Below are positions 27,992 to 35,553 of a stretch of DNA of 48,865 nt, one piece after another. The notes under the pieces were generated by a model. That model was given only the letters and a program-made list of their open reading frames with translations, had not been told where the DNA came from and did no database searches. This stretch comes from Actinomadura roseirufa (GTDB lineage: Bacteria; Actinomycetota; Actinomycetes; Streptosporangiales; Streptosporangiaceae). The position numbers and the translations under genes are program-made. Positions within the stretch are counted from its first letter, which is position 1. Every line of letters begins with the position of its first letter. The stretch lies in NCBI RefSeq assembly GCF_900659635.1, contig NZ_CAACVB010000034.1, positions 1-48,865 on the forward strand, read 5' to 3'.

Positions 27992-30343
27992 TCAGCGGGG
28001 GCGGCGGGCGGGCTTGAAGAGCGAGATCAGGCCGCGCAGGGTCCGCTCGTCCAGGGAGCCGAACGGGTTGTCGTGGACGAGGTAGGTCCAGGTCGCCGAG
28101 GGCCGTTTCAGGCCGGCCGCGTCGAGGTCGATGCCGCCGGCCGTGGCGGTCAGCCCCCCGAACGCCGCCGCGGCGCTCGCGCGGGCGTCGGCGAGCAGCC
28201 GCTTGCCCGCCGGGACGGCGTCCCGGTTGAACTCGATCAGCGGGTCGAGGCCGCGGCCGAGCGAGCGCAGGTGGATGCCCTCGCGGAGGTCGGCGAGGTA
28301 GGCCAGGTGCTCGGCCCAGTGGCGGTCCAGCTCGTACAGGACGACCTGGCGGGCGGCCTCGGCGACCGCCTCGGCGCCGGCGACGGCGGTCAGCTCGGCG
28401 TGCCGGCCGGGGACGTCCTCCGCCATCACGCGGTCGCCGCGGTCGCCGCGCAGCACCGCGTCCCGCTCGGCCAGGACGTCGCGCCGCTGCAGGCCGATCA
28501 GATGGTTGTAGCGCCAGGTGTTGCGGTGCAGTTCGAGGTCGACGCCCTCGGCGACGCGCTGCGCGTGGCCGACGATCCAGTGCGCGCCCCGGTCCTCGAC
28601 GCGGCCGTCGGCGCCCGCGGCGGCATCGCTCCTCTCGCCCGGCGCGTAGCGGGTGACCAGGTCGTCCTGGAGGCTGGTGAAGAACACCGAGCCGCCCGGG
28701 TCGCCCTGGCGTCCGGAGCGTCCCCTGAGCTGGTCGTCCAGGCGGCTGCTGTGGTAGCGGCCGGTGCCGATGACCAGCAGGCCGCCGGCGGCGGCGACCA
28801 GCTCGCGGGCGGTGGTGCCGGCGTCGGCGGGCGAGGTGCCGGGGGGATCACCGGCCACCGCCGTGGCGGGTCCGCCGCCGAGGCGGATGTCGGTGCCCCG
28901 CCCGGCCATCTGGGTGGAGACGGTGATCGCGCCGGGACCGCCCGCCTCGGCGATGATCGCGGCCTCGGCCGCGTCGTTCTTGGCGTTGAGCACCACGTGG
29001 CCGAGGCCGGCGCGGGCGAGCCGGCGGCCCAGCCGCTCGGACTCGGCGACGTCGCCGGTGCCGACCAGCACCGGGCGGCCCGCGGCGTGCGCGGCGGTGA
29101 TCTCCTCGACGATCGCGACCTCCTTGTCGGCGGACGTCGCGTAGAGCCGGTCGGGCTCGTCGGCGCGGACGCACGGCCGGTTCGGCGGGACGACCGCGAT
29201 CTCCAGCGAGTAGAACTCGGTGAGCTGTCCCGCGACCGCCATGGCGGTGCCGGTCATGCCGCAGCGGACCGGGTACCGCCCGATCAGCTCCTGCACGGTG
29301 ACGGAGTCGAGGATCTCCCCGCTCGGCGAGGCCGCCAGCGCCTCCTTGGCCTCGACGGCGGCCTGCAGCCCGTCCGGCCAGCGCTGCAGCAGCGCCACCC
29401 GGCCCCGCGCCTCGCTGATCAGCTTCACCGCGCCGTCCCGGACGATGTAGTCCACGTCGCGGTGCAGCAGGACCTCGGCGTGCAGGGCGAGGTTCACGGC
29501 GGTGAGGACGCCGAGGTGCTCGGCGGCGTAGAGGTCCACGCCGAGGGCGCGCTCCACCTCGCGGGCGCCCGCCGGGGTGAGCTGGACGTTGCGGGCCTCG
29601 TCGTCGGTGTCGTAGTGCAGGCCGGGCCGCAGCCTGCGGACGAGCCCGGCGTAGCGGGGGTCGGCCTCGTCGTCGCCCGCGGCCCCGGCGAGGACGAGCG
29701 GCACCATCGCCTCGTCCACCAGCACCGAGTCGGCCTCGTCGACCAGCGCGACGGACGGCTCGGGCAGCACGAGGTCGCCGGGCGCGGTGGCGAGGCGGTC
29801 CCGGAGGAGGTCGAAGCCGACCTCGCTGACGGGCGCGTAGGTCACGTCGGCCCGGTAGGCGGCGCGCCGCTCGGCGGGCGTGGACGCCTGGCCGACCCAG
29901 CCCACCGACACGCCGAGCAGCTCGTACAGCGGGCCCATCCATCCGGCGTCCCGGCGGGCGAGGTAGTCGTTGACCGACAGCACGTGGACGCGGCGGCCGC
30001 GCAGCGCGTGCCCGGCGGCGGCCAGCGCGCCGGCGAGGGTCTTGCCCTCGCCGGTGGCCATCTCGGCGACGTGCCCGGACAGCAGCGCGAGCGTCCCGAC
30101 CAGCTGGACGTCGTAGGGCCGCTCGCCGAGGGCGCGGCGGGCGGCCTCGCGGCCGGCCGCGCACAGCCCCGCCGGGTCGTCCCGCTCGCGCAGGGCGGCC
30201 GCCTCGGCGGTGAGCCCGGCGTCGGTGAGCGCCCGGACGCGGTCCTCGCGTCTCCCCGCCTCGTCCACGATGGCACGGAAGGGCGCCAGATCGACGCTGC
30301 CCGGCTTCTGGACGAGGCGCCGCAACCGGTCGCGCAGCGCCAT
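27992..30343 (-). CDS. secA2: Accessory protein translocase ATPase SecA2
   Basis: 783 residues, shorter than SecA1 (about 900 or more) and without its C-terminal Cys-rich zinc tail, as expected for actinobacterial SecA2. RPYDVQLVGTLALLSGHVAE leads to Walker A MATGEGKT with Lys101. Walker B is VDEADSVLVDEAM (about 201-213), the second NTPase half includes GTGDVAESERLGR and STQMAGRGTDIRLGGG, and GRSGRQGDPG is the arginine finger region. The ATG at 30343 follows GGGGGGACGCG; 18 upstream codons in frame are ignored. It drives export of a subset of proteins through the Sec channel. No accessory Sec partner gene is near, and its substrates are unknown. Confidence 0.93.
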   Translation of the reverse strand: MALRDRLRRLVQKPGSVDLAPFRAIVDEAGRREDRVRALTDAGLTAEAAALRERDDPAGLCAAGREAARRALGERPYDVQLVGTLALLSGHVAEMATGEGKTLAGALAAAGHALRGRRVHVLSVNDYLARRDAGWMGPLYELLGVSVGWVGQASTPAERRAAYRADVTYAPVSEVGFDLLRDRLATAPGDLVLPEPSVALVDEADSVLVDEAMVPLVLAGAAGDDEADPRYAGLVRRLRPGLHYDTDDEARNVQLTPAGAREVERALGVDLYAAEHLGVLTAVNLALHAEVLLHRDVDYIVRDGAVKLISEARGRVALLQRWPDGLQAAVEAKEALAASPSGEILDSVTVQELIGRYPVRCGMTGTAMAVAGQLTEFYSLEIAVVPPNRPCVRADEPDRLYATSADKEVAIVEEITAAHAAGRPVLVGTGDVAESERLGRRLARAGLGHVVLNAKNDAAEAAIIAEAGGPGAITVSTQMAGRGTDIRLGGGPATAVAGDPPGTSPADAGTTARELVAAAGGLLVIGTGRYHSSRLDDQLRGRSGRQGDPGGSVFFTSLQDDLVTRYAPGERSDAAAGADGRVEDRGAHWIVGHAQRVAEGVDLELHRNTWRYNHLIGLQRRDVLAERDAVLRGDRGDRVMAEDVPGRHAELTAVAGAEAVAEAARQVVLYELDRHWAEHLAYLADLREGIHLRSLGRGLDPLIEFNRDAVPAGKRLLADARASAAAAFGGLTATAGGIDLDAAGLKRPSATWTYLVHDNPFGSLDERTLRGLISLFKPARRPR

Positions 30344-30599
30344 CGCGTCCCCCCTTGCTCTCGGTCCCGGGCCCCGGGACTGACGGTACGCGCCCACCCT
30401 TCCCCAGATGTCCCCGGCGCGGAACCCCGGGACGCCTCCGAGACGGCTTCCGGGGCGGCCTCTGGGGCGGTCTCCGCACGAGGTCTGACCTCGACTTCAT
30501 CCCTCAGGCGGATCCCCCGGGGGCCCGAGTTTGAGAGCATGAGGACCTACGGGGTTGCGGTGGCCAGGGGAAAGCGTCACCGCGGAACGGGGTTTCACC

Positions 30600-30734
30600 A
30601 TGACATCGACGGCACGGCGTGCCGCCGCGCAGCGGCGCAAGCGCCAGATCATCAGCCAGACGCTCATCGACCGCGCGCTGAGCGACCCGCGGCGCCACGA
30701 GCAGGCCGCGGCCGCGGCGGCGGCCGCCAAGTAG
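30600..30734 (+). CDS. Small basic protein, 44 residues, unrecognised
   Basis: An ATG at 30600 with GGAACGGGG upstream opens 44 codons ending in TAG. The product starts MTSTARRAAAQRRKRQIISQ, continues with TLIDRALSDPRRHEQ and ends in an Ala run and Lys. It is strongly basic in the first half, could form one long helix, and has almost only G or C in third positions, so I think it is real. A perfect 12-bp hairpin follows 40 bases later. It is divergent from secA2 and convergent with the ROK gene. I do not recognise a family; a nucleic-acid-binding or ribosome-associated peptide is conceivable but unproven. Confidence 0.55.
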   Translation: MTSTARRAAAQRRKRQIISQTLIDRALSDPRRHEQAAAAAAAAK

Positions 30735-30774
30735 GGCCACCGGGGACGGGCACCGCCTGGTCCTCGCGCGCATC

Positions 30775-30803
30775 GGCGCCCCCGCCTTCCGGGCGGGGGC
30801 GCC
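30775..30803. terminator. Bidirectional terminator between small ORF and ROK gene
   Basis: Perfect 12-bp stem GGCGCCCCCGCC / GGCGGGGGCGCC with loop TTCCG. It lies 40 bases after the 44-residue ORF and 60 bases past the end of the convergent ROK regulator gene. Confidence 0.75.
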
Positions 30804-30863
30804 GCGCGTCGTGCCCGCGGAGCCGCCGTCCCCTGATCGTCCGGGTGCCGGCGCTGGGCCGTG

Positions 30864-32087
30864 TCAGCTGCCCAGGGGCGCCGAGAAGACGTCGTCGCGG
30901 GCCCGCTCCAGGGCGGCGTGCAGCGCTCCGCGCAGGACGGGGTTGCCCTCCACCTCGGTCACCGCGACCGTGGGCCGGGTCGGGCTGAAGCGGCCCACGG
31001 CCCGCTCGATGCGGCCGGCCAGCGGCGTGCCGCCGGCCCGGCCGAGGCTGCCCGACAGCACGACCAGCCCGGGGTCCAGGACGATGTTGACCGAGGTCAC
31101 ACCGTAGGAGATCCGGTTGGCCAGCTCGTCCAGGAAGGCGCCGCCGTGCCGCTCGTCGGCCGCCGCGGCGCGGACGCACTCGACGGCGGTGGGCTCGACG
31201 ATCCCGTGCCGGTGGGCCAGGGCCCGCACGGCGTCGGCGCCGACGAGCGAGCCGTAGCCGCCGGCGAGGCTGGGGGTGCCCCAGGAGGTCGACTCGGTGA
31301 CGCCCTCGTCCTCGGGGCCGCGGCGGGCGGCGGCCAGCGGGAGGGGCGCGCCGGGGACGGGAAGGTAGCCGATCTCCCCCGCGCCGCCCGAGCGGCCGCG
31401 GTGCAGCCGGCCGCCGAGCATGACCGACAGGCCCATGCCGCGGTCGAACCACATGAGCGCGAAGTCCTCGGCCTCGCGGGCGGCGCCGTAGGCGCGCTCG
31501 GCGATCGCGGCGAGGTTGACGTCGTTCTCGATCGTCACCGGCCGGCGCAGGTCGGTCTTCAGCGCGGCGAGGACGCCCTCGTGCCAGGCGGGCAGGTCGA
31601 AGGAGAACTGGACGTCGCCGGAACGCGGGTCGACCACGCCGGGGGTGCCGATCACGAAGGCGCTCAGCTTCGACAACGCGACCCGGGCCGAGCGGCACGC
31701 CTTGACGACCGCGTTGTGGACCATCTTGACCGGTTCGTCGGCCCCGTTGGGATCGACGGTAACCTGGGCGGCGACACAGCCGGTGATGTCGGCGACGCCC
31801 GCCGTGACGCCGTCCGGGCCCACCTCGAGGCCCGCGACGTAGGCGCTGGACGGCACCACCGAGTACAGGGCCGCGTTGGGGCCGCGGCCGCCGGCCTGCT
31901 CCCCGACGACCTCGACCAGGCCGCGATCCTCGAGCCTGGACAGCAGCTGGGAGGCGGTGACCTTGGACAGCCCGGTGTGCTCGCCGATCTGCGCGCGCGT
32001 CAGCGGGCCCTGCTCGACGAGCAGGTCCAGGGCGGCGCGGTCGTTGAGCTCCCGCAGCAGCCGCGGTGTTCCCGGGCGTCTGGCCAT
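30864..32087 (-). CDS. ROK family transcriptional regulator
   Basis: 407 residues. The N-terminal winged helix-turn-helix is at about 10-65 (RELNDRAALDLLVEQGPLTR, then AQIGEHTGLSKVTASQLLSR). The sugar-kinase-like ROK domain has IENDVNLAAIAE near the sugar site and GGAGEIGYLPV. The usual zinc site of ROK proteins (His after GEIG, then C-x-C-G-x-x-G-C) is absent: the His is Tyr and there are no cysteines there. GAGGGGT precedes the ATG. It is divergent from a sugar ABC operon across a 253-base region with an AT-rich palindrome, so it is very probably that operon's repressor, released by a sugar or sugar phosphate. Confidence 0.9.
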   Translation of the reverse strand: MARRPGTPRLLRELNDRAALDLLVEQGPLTRAQIGEHTGLSKVTASQLLSRLEDRGLVEVVGEQAGGRGPNAALYSVVPSSAYVAGLEVGPDGVTAGVADITGCVAAQVTVDPNGADEPVKMVHNAVVKACRSARVALSKLSAFVIGTPGVVDPRSGDVQFSFDLPAWHEGVLAALKTDLRRPVTIENDVNLAAIAERAYGAAREAEDFALMWFDRGMGLSVMLGGRLHRGRSGGAGEIGYLPVPGAPLPLAAARRGPEDEGVTESTSWGTPSLAGGYGSLVGADAVRALAHRHGIVEPTAVECVRAAAADERHGGAFLDELANRISYGVTSVNIVLDPGLVVLSGSLGRAGGTPLAGRIERAVGRFSPTRPTVAVTEVEGNPVLRGALHAALERARDDVFSAPLGS

Positions 32088-32125
32088 GCTGGTACCCCTC
32101 GATGTCTCAATCCGCTAACGGGCGG

Positions 32126-32156
32126 TTTTGTTTAGGAAAGTTTCTTGTTAGTTTAC
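32126..32156. promoter_or_regulatory. Candidate ROK operator and divergent promoter
   Basis: A T/A-rich stretch in a very GC-rich genome, containing the inverted repeat GAAA-G-TTTC flanked by TTTAG and TTAGTTTAC words. On the plus strand TTGTTT (32128-32133) could be a -35. On the minus strand TAAACA gives a -10 toward the ROK gene. Similar motifs of the TTAG...AAACTTTCC...AA type are, from memory, common at actinobacterial sugar-transport genes run by ROK regulators. Confidence 0.5.
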
Positions 32157-32340
32157 GCCCAAGCGCCAACCGGTCCCGTACCCGGGAGGGGGGCGCGCGC
32201 AGAGCGCCGACTGGCGTGCAGGGCGCCCGCGAGCGATGCGCGGTGAGGGGGGCATGGATGGACCCTAAAGGGTCGTACCCTGCTCCACTCGCACCGCAGG
32301 CCACAAGGCCGCGCGAGGCGATGCCGGAAAGGATCCCCCA

Positions 32341-33612
32341 GTGAAGTACATCAGGATTGCGGCGGCGACGGCCGCGATCGCCCTGGCAGCCACCGCCTGC
32401 GGCGGCGGTGACGACGACAAGGACAAGTCCGGCTCGGGCAAGGACCCGGCGCAGCTGAAGGTCTGGATGATGGGCGACGGAACGCCCGAGCAGACCAAGT
32501 TCCTCGACACCGTCGAGACCGAGTTCAAGCAGAAGCACCCGAACACCGACGTCCAGATCAAGTACGTGCCCTGGCCGCAGGTCGCCACCACGTTCCAGAA
32601 GGCCGCCGCCGGCGGCGAGGGCCCGGACGTGACCGAGCTGGGCAACACCGACGTGCAGTCCCACGTCGAGCAGGGCAGCCTCGCCGACATCTCGGACAAC
32701 TTCTCCGGCTGGGCCGACGGCAAGACGCTCAACAAGACGGCTCTCGAGAACGACCAGTCGGGCGGCAAGACCTACGCCGTGCCGTGGTACGGCGGCGTCC
32801 GGGGCATCTGGTACCGCACGGACTGGTTCCAGGAGCTCGGCATCCAGCCGCCGAAGACCTGGGCCGACCTCACCGCGGCCGCCAAGAAGGTCCAGGACTC
32901 CAAGAAGGTGCCCGGCATCGGCGCGCCGAGCGACCAGACCAACGCGCTGGTCAGCTTCATCTGGGGCAACGGCGGCGAGGTGGCCACCAAGGACGGCGGC
33001 AAGTGGGCGGGCAAGCTCGACCAGCCGCAGGCCGTGGAGGCCGTGAACTACTACACCGGCCTGGTGACCAAGGAGAAGGTCGCCCCGGAGCAGTACATCG
33101 GCAAGAACGAGCTGGAGGGCCCGCAGCGCGACTTCGCGCTCGGCAAGCTCGGGATGTACATCGACGGCAGCTGGGCGCTGAAGGAGATGAAGAAGGTCTC
33201 CGCCAAGGACGAGGGCAAGTGGGGCGTCTTCCCCATCCCGAGCAAGACGGGTGGGAACGCTCCCGTCATGGCGGGCGGCTCCGACCTCGCCGTCTGGAAG
33301 GACAGCAAGGCCAAGTCCGTCGCCTTCGACTACATCACGGTGCTGAACACCGCCAAGAACGCCAAGGCCTGGGCGGACTACAGCGGCTTCTCCTCGATGC
33401 GCTCGGACGTGAAGTTCTCCGACCCCAAGCTGGAGATCTTCACGCAGATCGCCTCCAACACCAAGTTCACCCCGATCAGCGCCGGCTGGGGTGAGTTCGA
33501 GCAGGCCAAGAAGGTGCTGCCGAACGCCCTGAAGGCGATCATGCAGGGCAAGGCCGCCGACGGCGAGCTGAAGAAGGCCAACGAGCAGGCGAACACGCTG
33601 CTCAACTCCTAG
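32341..33612 (+). CDS. Sugar ABC transporter substrate-binding lipoprotein
   Basis: 423 residues, extracellular solute-binding family 1. The signal peptide MKYIRIAAATAAIALAATAC has lipobox ATAC with Cys20 lipidated, followed by a Gly/Asp/Lys linker. The mature fold shows LKVWMMGDG, GEGPDVTELGN, YAVPWYGGVRGIWYRTDWF, PKTWADLTAAAKKV, LGKLGMYIDGSWA and FPIPSKTGGNAPVMAGGSDL. Trp-rich stretches such as VPWYGG probably stack on sugar rings. The GTG at 32341 follows GGAAAGGAT. It is the first gene of a rightward operon with two permeases and a GH3 hydrolase that suggests N-acetylglucosamine-containing ligands (inference). A 14-bp hairpin separates it from the permeases. Confidence 0.92.
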   Translation: MKYIRIAAATAAIALAATACGGGDDDKDKSGSGKDPAQLKVWMMGDGTPEQTKFLDTVETEFKQKHPNTDVQIKYVPWPQVATTFQKAAAGGEGPDVTELGNTDVQSHVEQGSLADISDNFSGWADGKTLNKTALENDQSGGKTYAVPWYGGVRGIWYRTDWFQELGIQPPKTWADLTAAAKKVQDSKKVPGIGAPSDQTNALVSFIWGNGGEVATKDGGKWAGKLDQPQAVEAVNYYTGLVTKEKVAPEQYIGKNELEGPQRDFALGKLGMYIDGSWALKEMKKVSAKDEGKWGVFPIPSKTGGNAPVMAGGSDLAVWKDSKAKSVAFDYITVLNTAKNAKAWADYSGFSSMRSDVKFSDPKLEIFTQIASNTKFTPISAGWGEFEQAKKVLPNALKAIMQGKAADGELKKANEQANTLLNS

Positions 33613-33622
33613 CACCCAAGGC

Positions 33623-33656
33623 CCGTGCCGCCCGCCCTCCCCGGCGGGCGGCACGG
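33623..33656 (+). other. Intercistronic hairpin after the sugar-binding protein gene
   Basis: Perfect 14-bp stem CCGTGCCGCCCGCC / GGCGGGCGGCACGG with loop CTCCCC, beginning 10 bases after the stop codon. It is a likely partial terminator or 3'-end protector that lets the binding protein be made in excess of the permeases. Confidence 0.7.
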
Positions 33657-33691
33657 CCGCAGGCCATCCGTCCCCGCTGATCGGAAGCGCA

Positions 33692-34663
33692 ATGCTCGAC
33701 ACCGCACCCGCGGTGCGGAAGCCGCCCGGCCGCAAGAACCCCGGCCGGGCGCGCTCCCTCCGCCGGCCCCGCTTCGGGCCCTACCTGCTGATCGCGCCCA
33801 CCGTGGTCGTGATCGCCGTGCTGATGTTCTGGCCCATGATCCAGATCGGGATCATGTCGTTCCAGAAGGTGGGCAACCGCCAGCTGCGCGGCGAGCCGGC
33901 CGAGTCGGTCGGCACCGAGAACTTCCGCACGATCCTCAATGACCCGTTCTTCTGGCAGACCCTGCGGCAGACCGTCCTGTTCGCGGTGGTCGCGGTGACG
34001 CTCACGCTCGTGATCGGGACGCTGATCGGGCTGCTGCTCAACAAGCTCGGCAAGCGCATGTCGAGCTTCGTCGCCGGCGGCGTGATGGTCGCCTGGGCGA
34101 CCCCGCCGGTCACCGCCGCGATCATCTTCAGCTGGCTGTTCGGCTCGACGGGCGGCCTCGTCAACTGGAGCCTGGACCTGCTGCCCGACTTCCTCGTCGG
34201 CGGCGGCTGGAACGACTACAACTGGTTCGCCACGCCGCTGTCGACCTACACCGTGCTGACCGTCTGCGTGGTGTGGCAGGCGTGCCCGTTCGTGGCCGTG
34301 TCGGTGCTGGCCGGTCTAAAGAGCGTGCCGAGCGAGCTGTACGAGGCGGCGCGCGTGGACGGCTCGGGCCCGTGGCGGACGTTCTGGAGCATCACCTACC
34401 CGATCCTCAAGCCGATCTTCTTCGTGCTGCTCGTCATGTCGATCATCTGGGACTTCAAGGTGTTCACCCAGCTGTTCGTGATGTCGGGAATGGCCAACCG
34501 CGACGCGTTCAACCTGTCGCTCTACGCCTACTCCGAGGCGTTCGGCTCGCTGAATCCGAAACTCGGCATGGGCTCGGCCATCGCGCTGGTGTTCACGATG
34601 ATCCTGCTCGTCGTCACGGCCCTGTACGTCCGGGTCATGGTCCGTCAGGGGGAGACCCGATGA
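33692..34663 (+). CDS. Sugar ABC transporter permease (MalF/UgpA type)
   Basis: 323 residues with about six membrane segments after a basic N-terminal tail of about 28 residues (RKPPGRKNPGRARSLRR). The EAA loop reads ELYEAARVDGSGPWRTFWSI. GPYLLIAPTVVVIAVLMFWP and the periplasmic NWFATPLSTY region are typical of CUT1 permeases. Start ATG at 33692; GATCGGAAGC just upstream is a moderate ribosome site. The stop overlaps the next permease in ATGA. It forms the channel with that protein. No ATPase gene is in the operon, so a shared MsiK-like ATPase encoded elsewhere is expected, as for most actinomycete CUT1 importers. Confidence 0.92.
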   Translation: MLDTAPAVRKPPGRKNPGRARSLRRPRFGPYLLIAPTVVVIAVLMFWPMIQIGIMSFQKVGNRQLRGEPAESVGTENFRTILNDPFFWQTLRQTVLFAVVAVTLTLVIGTLIGLLLNKLGKRMSSFVAGGVMVAWATPPVTAAIIFSWLFGSTGGLVNWSLDLLPDFLVGGGWNDYNWFATPLSTYTVLTVCVVWQACPFVAVSVLAGLKSVPSELYEAARVDGSGPWRTFWSITYPILKPIFFVLLVMSIIWDFKVFTQLFVMSGMANRDAFNLSLYAYSEAFGSLNPKLGMGSAIALVFTMILLVVTALYVRVMVRQGETR

Positions 34664-35553
34664 AGCCCTCCGGCTCGGCCGGCGCGCGCCCCGGCGGCGC
34701 CGGGGACGGCGCTCGCAGAAGAAGGATCCGCAAGAGCGTCCTGAACGGGACGGGCCTGCTGGTGTTCTTCTTCTCGGTGTTCCCCGTCTTCTGGATGGCC
34801 TCCACCGCGTTCAAGCCCAACAACGAGATCTTCAGCACGACGCCGAAGCCGCTGCCGTCGCATCCGACGCTGGAGCACTTCGACCTGGTGATGAACGGCG
34901 GCATCGCGGAGGTGTCCTTCTGGACCTATTTCCGTAACAGCGCCGTGCTGGCCATCGCCACCGTCGTGGTGTCGAGCCTGCTCGCCCTGCTGGCCGCCAC
35001 GGCGGTGGCCAGGTTCCGCTTCCGGTTCCGCACGACGTTCATGGTCATGCTGCTCGTGGTCCAGATGGTGCCGCTGGAGGCACTGGTCATTCCGCTGTTC
35101 CTGGACCTCAAGCGGCTCGACCTGCTGAACACCCTGCCCGGCCTCATGATCGTCTACGTCGGGTTCGCCACGCCGTTCGCCATCTGGATGCTGCGGGGGT
35201 TCGTCGCCGCGGTGCCGCGCGAACTGGAGGAGGCCGCCGCCATCGACGGCGCCGGCCCGATCCGGACCTTCTTCAAGGTCATGCTCCCGCTCGTCGCGCC
35301 CGGCCTGGTCGCGACCAGCATCTTCTCGTTCATCACGGCCTGGAACGAGTTCATCTTCGCCTTCACTTTCCTGGACGACCAGGACAAGTACACCCTGCCG
35401 ATCATGCTGCAGTTCTTCCACGGCCGCAGCGGCAACGCCTGGGGGCCCATCATGGCAGCGTCGACGCTGCTCACCATTCCCGTCATCGCGTTCTTCCTGC
35501 TCGTCCAGCGCCGCATGGTGTCCGGGCTCACGGCCGGGGCGGTGAAGGGATGA
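34660..35553 (+). CDS. Sugar ABC transporter permease (MalG/UgpE type)
   Basis: 297 residues with six predicted membrane segments. FFSVFPVFWMASTAFKPNNE is the usual N-terminal signature of MalG-like permeases, and the EAA loop reads RELEEAAAIDGAGPIRTFFK. ITAWNEFIFAFTFL is the typical segment near the C-terminal helices. The ATG at 34660 overlaps the stop of the preceding permease, and its own stop overlaps the GH3 start at 35550, so all three genes are translationally coupled. Confidence 0.93.
   Translation: MKPSGSAGARPGGAGDGARRRRIRKSVLNGTGLLVFFFSVFPVFWMASTAFKPNNEIFSTTPKPLPSHPTLEHFDLVMNGGIAEVSFWTYFRNSAVLAIATVVVSSLLALLAATAVARFRFRFRTTFMVMLLVVQMVPLEALVIPLFLDLKRLDLLNTLPGLMIVYVGFATPFAIWMLRGFVAAVPRELEEAAAIDGAGPIRTFFKVMLPLVAPGLVATSIFSFITAWNEFIFAFTFLDDQDKYTLPIMLQFFHGRSGNAWGPIMAASTLLTIPVIAFFLLVQRRMVSGLTAGAVKG

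Noticed and set aside
30344..30599. Possible riboswitch or structured leader ahead of the small ORF
   Set aside because: No recognisable aptamer pattern; only ordinary GC-rich self-complementarity.
28073..30988. Plus-strand open frame of 971 codons antisense to secA2
   Set aside because: secA2 on the minus strand carries all SecA motifs. The antisense product is Val/Ala/Gly/Arg-rich with no motif.
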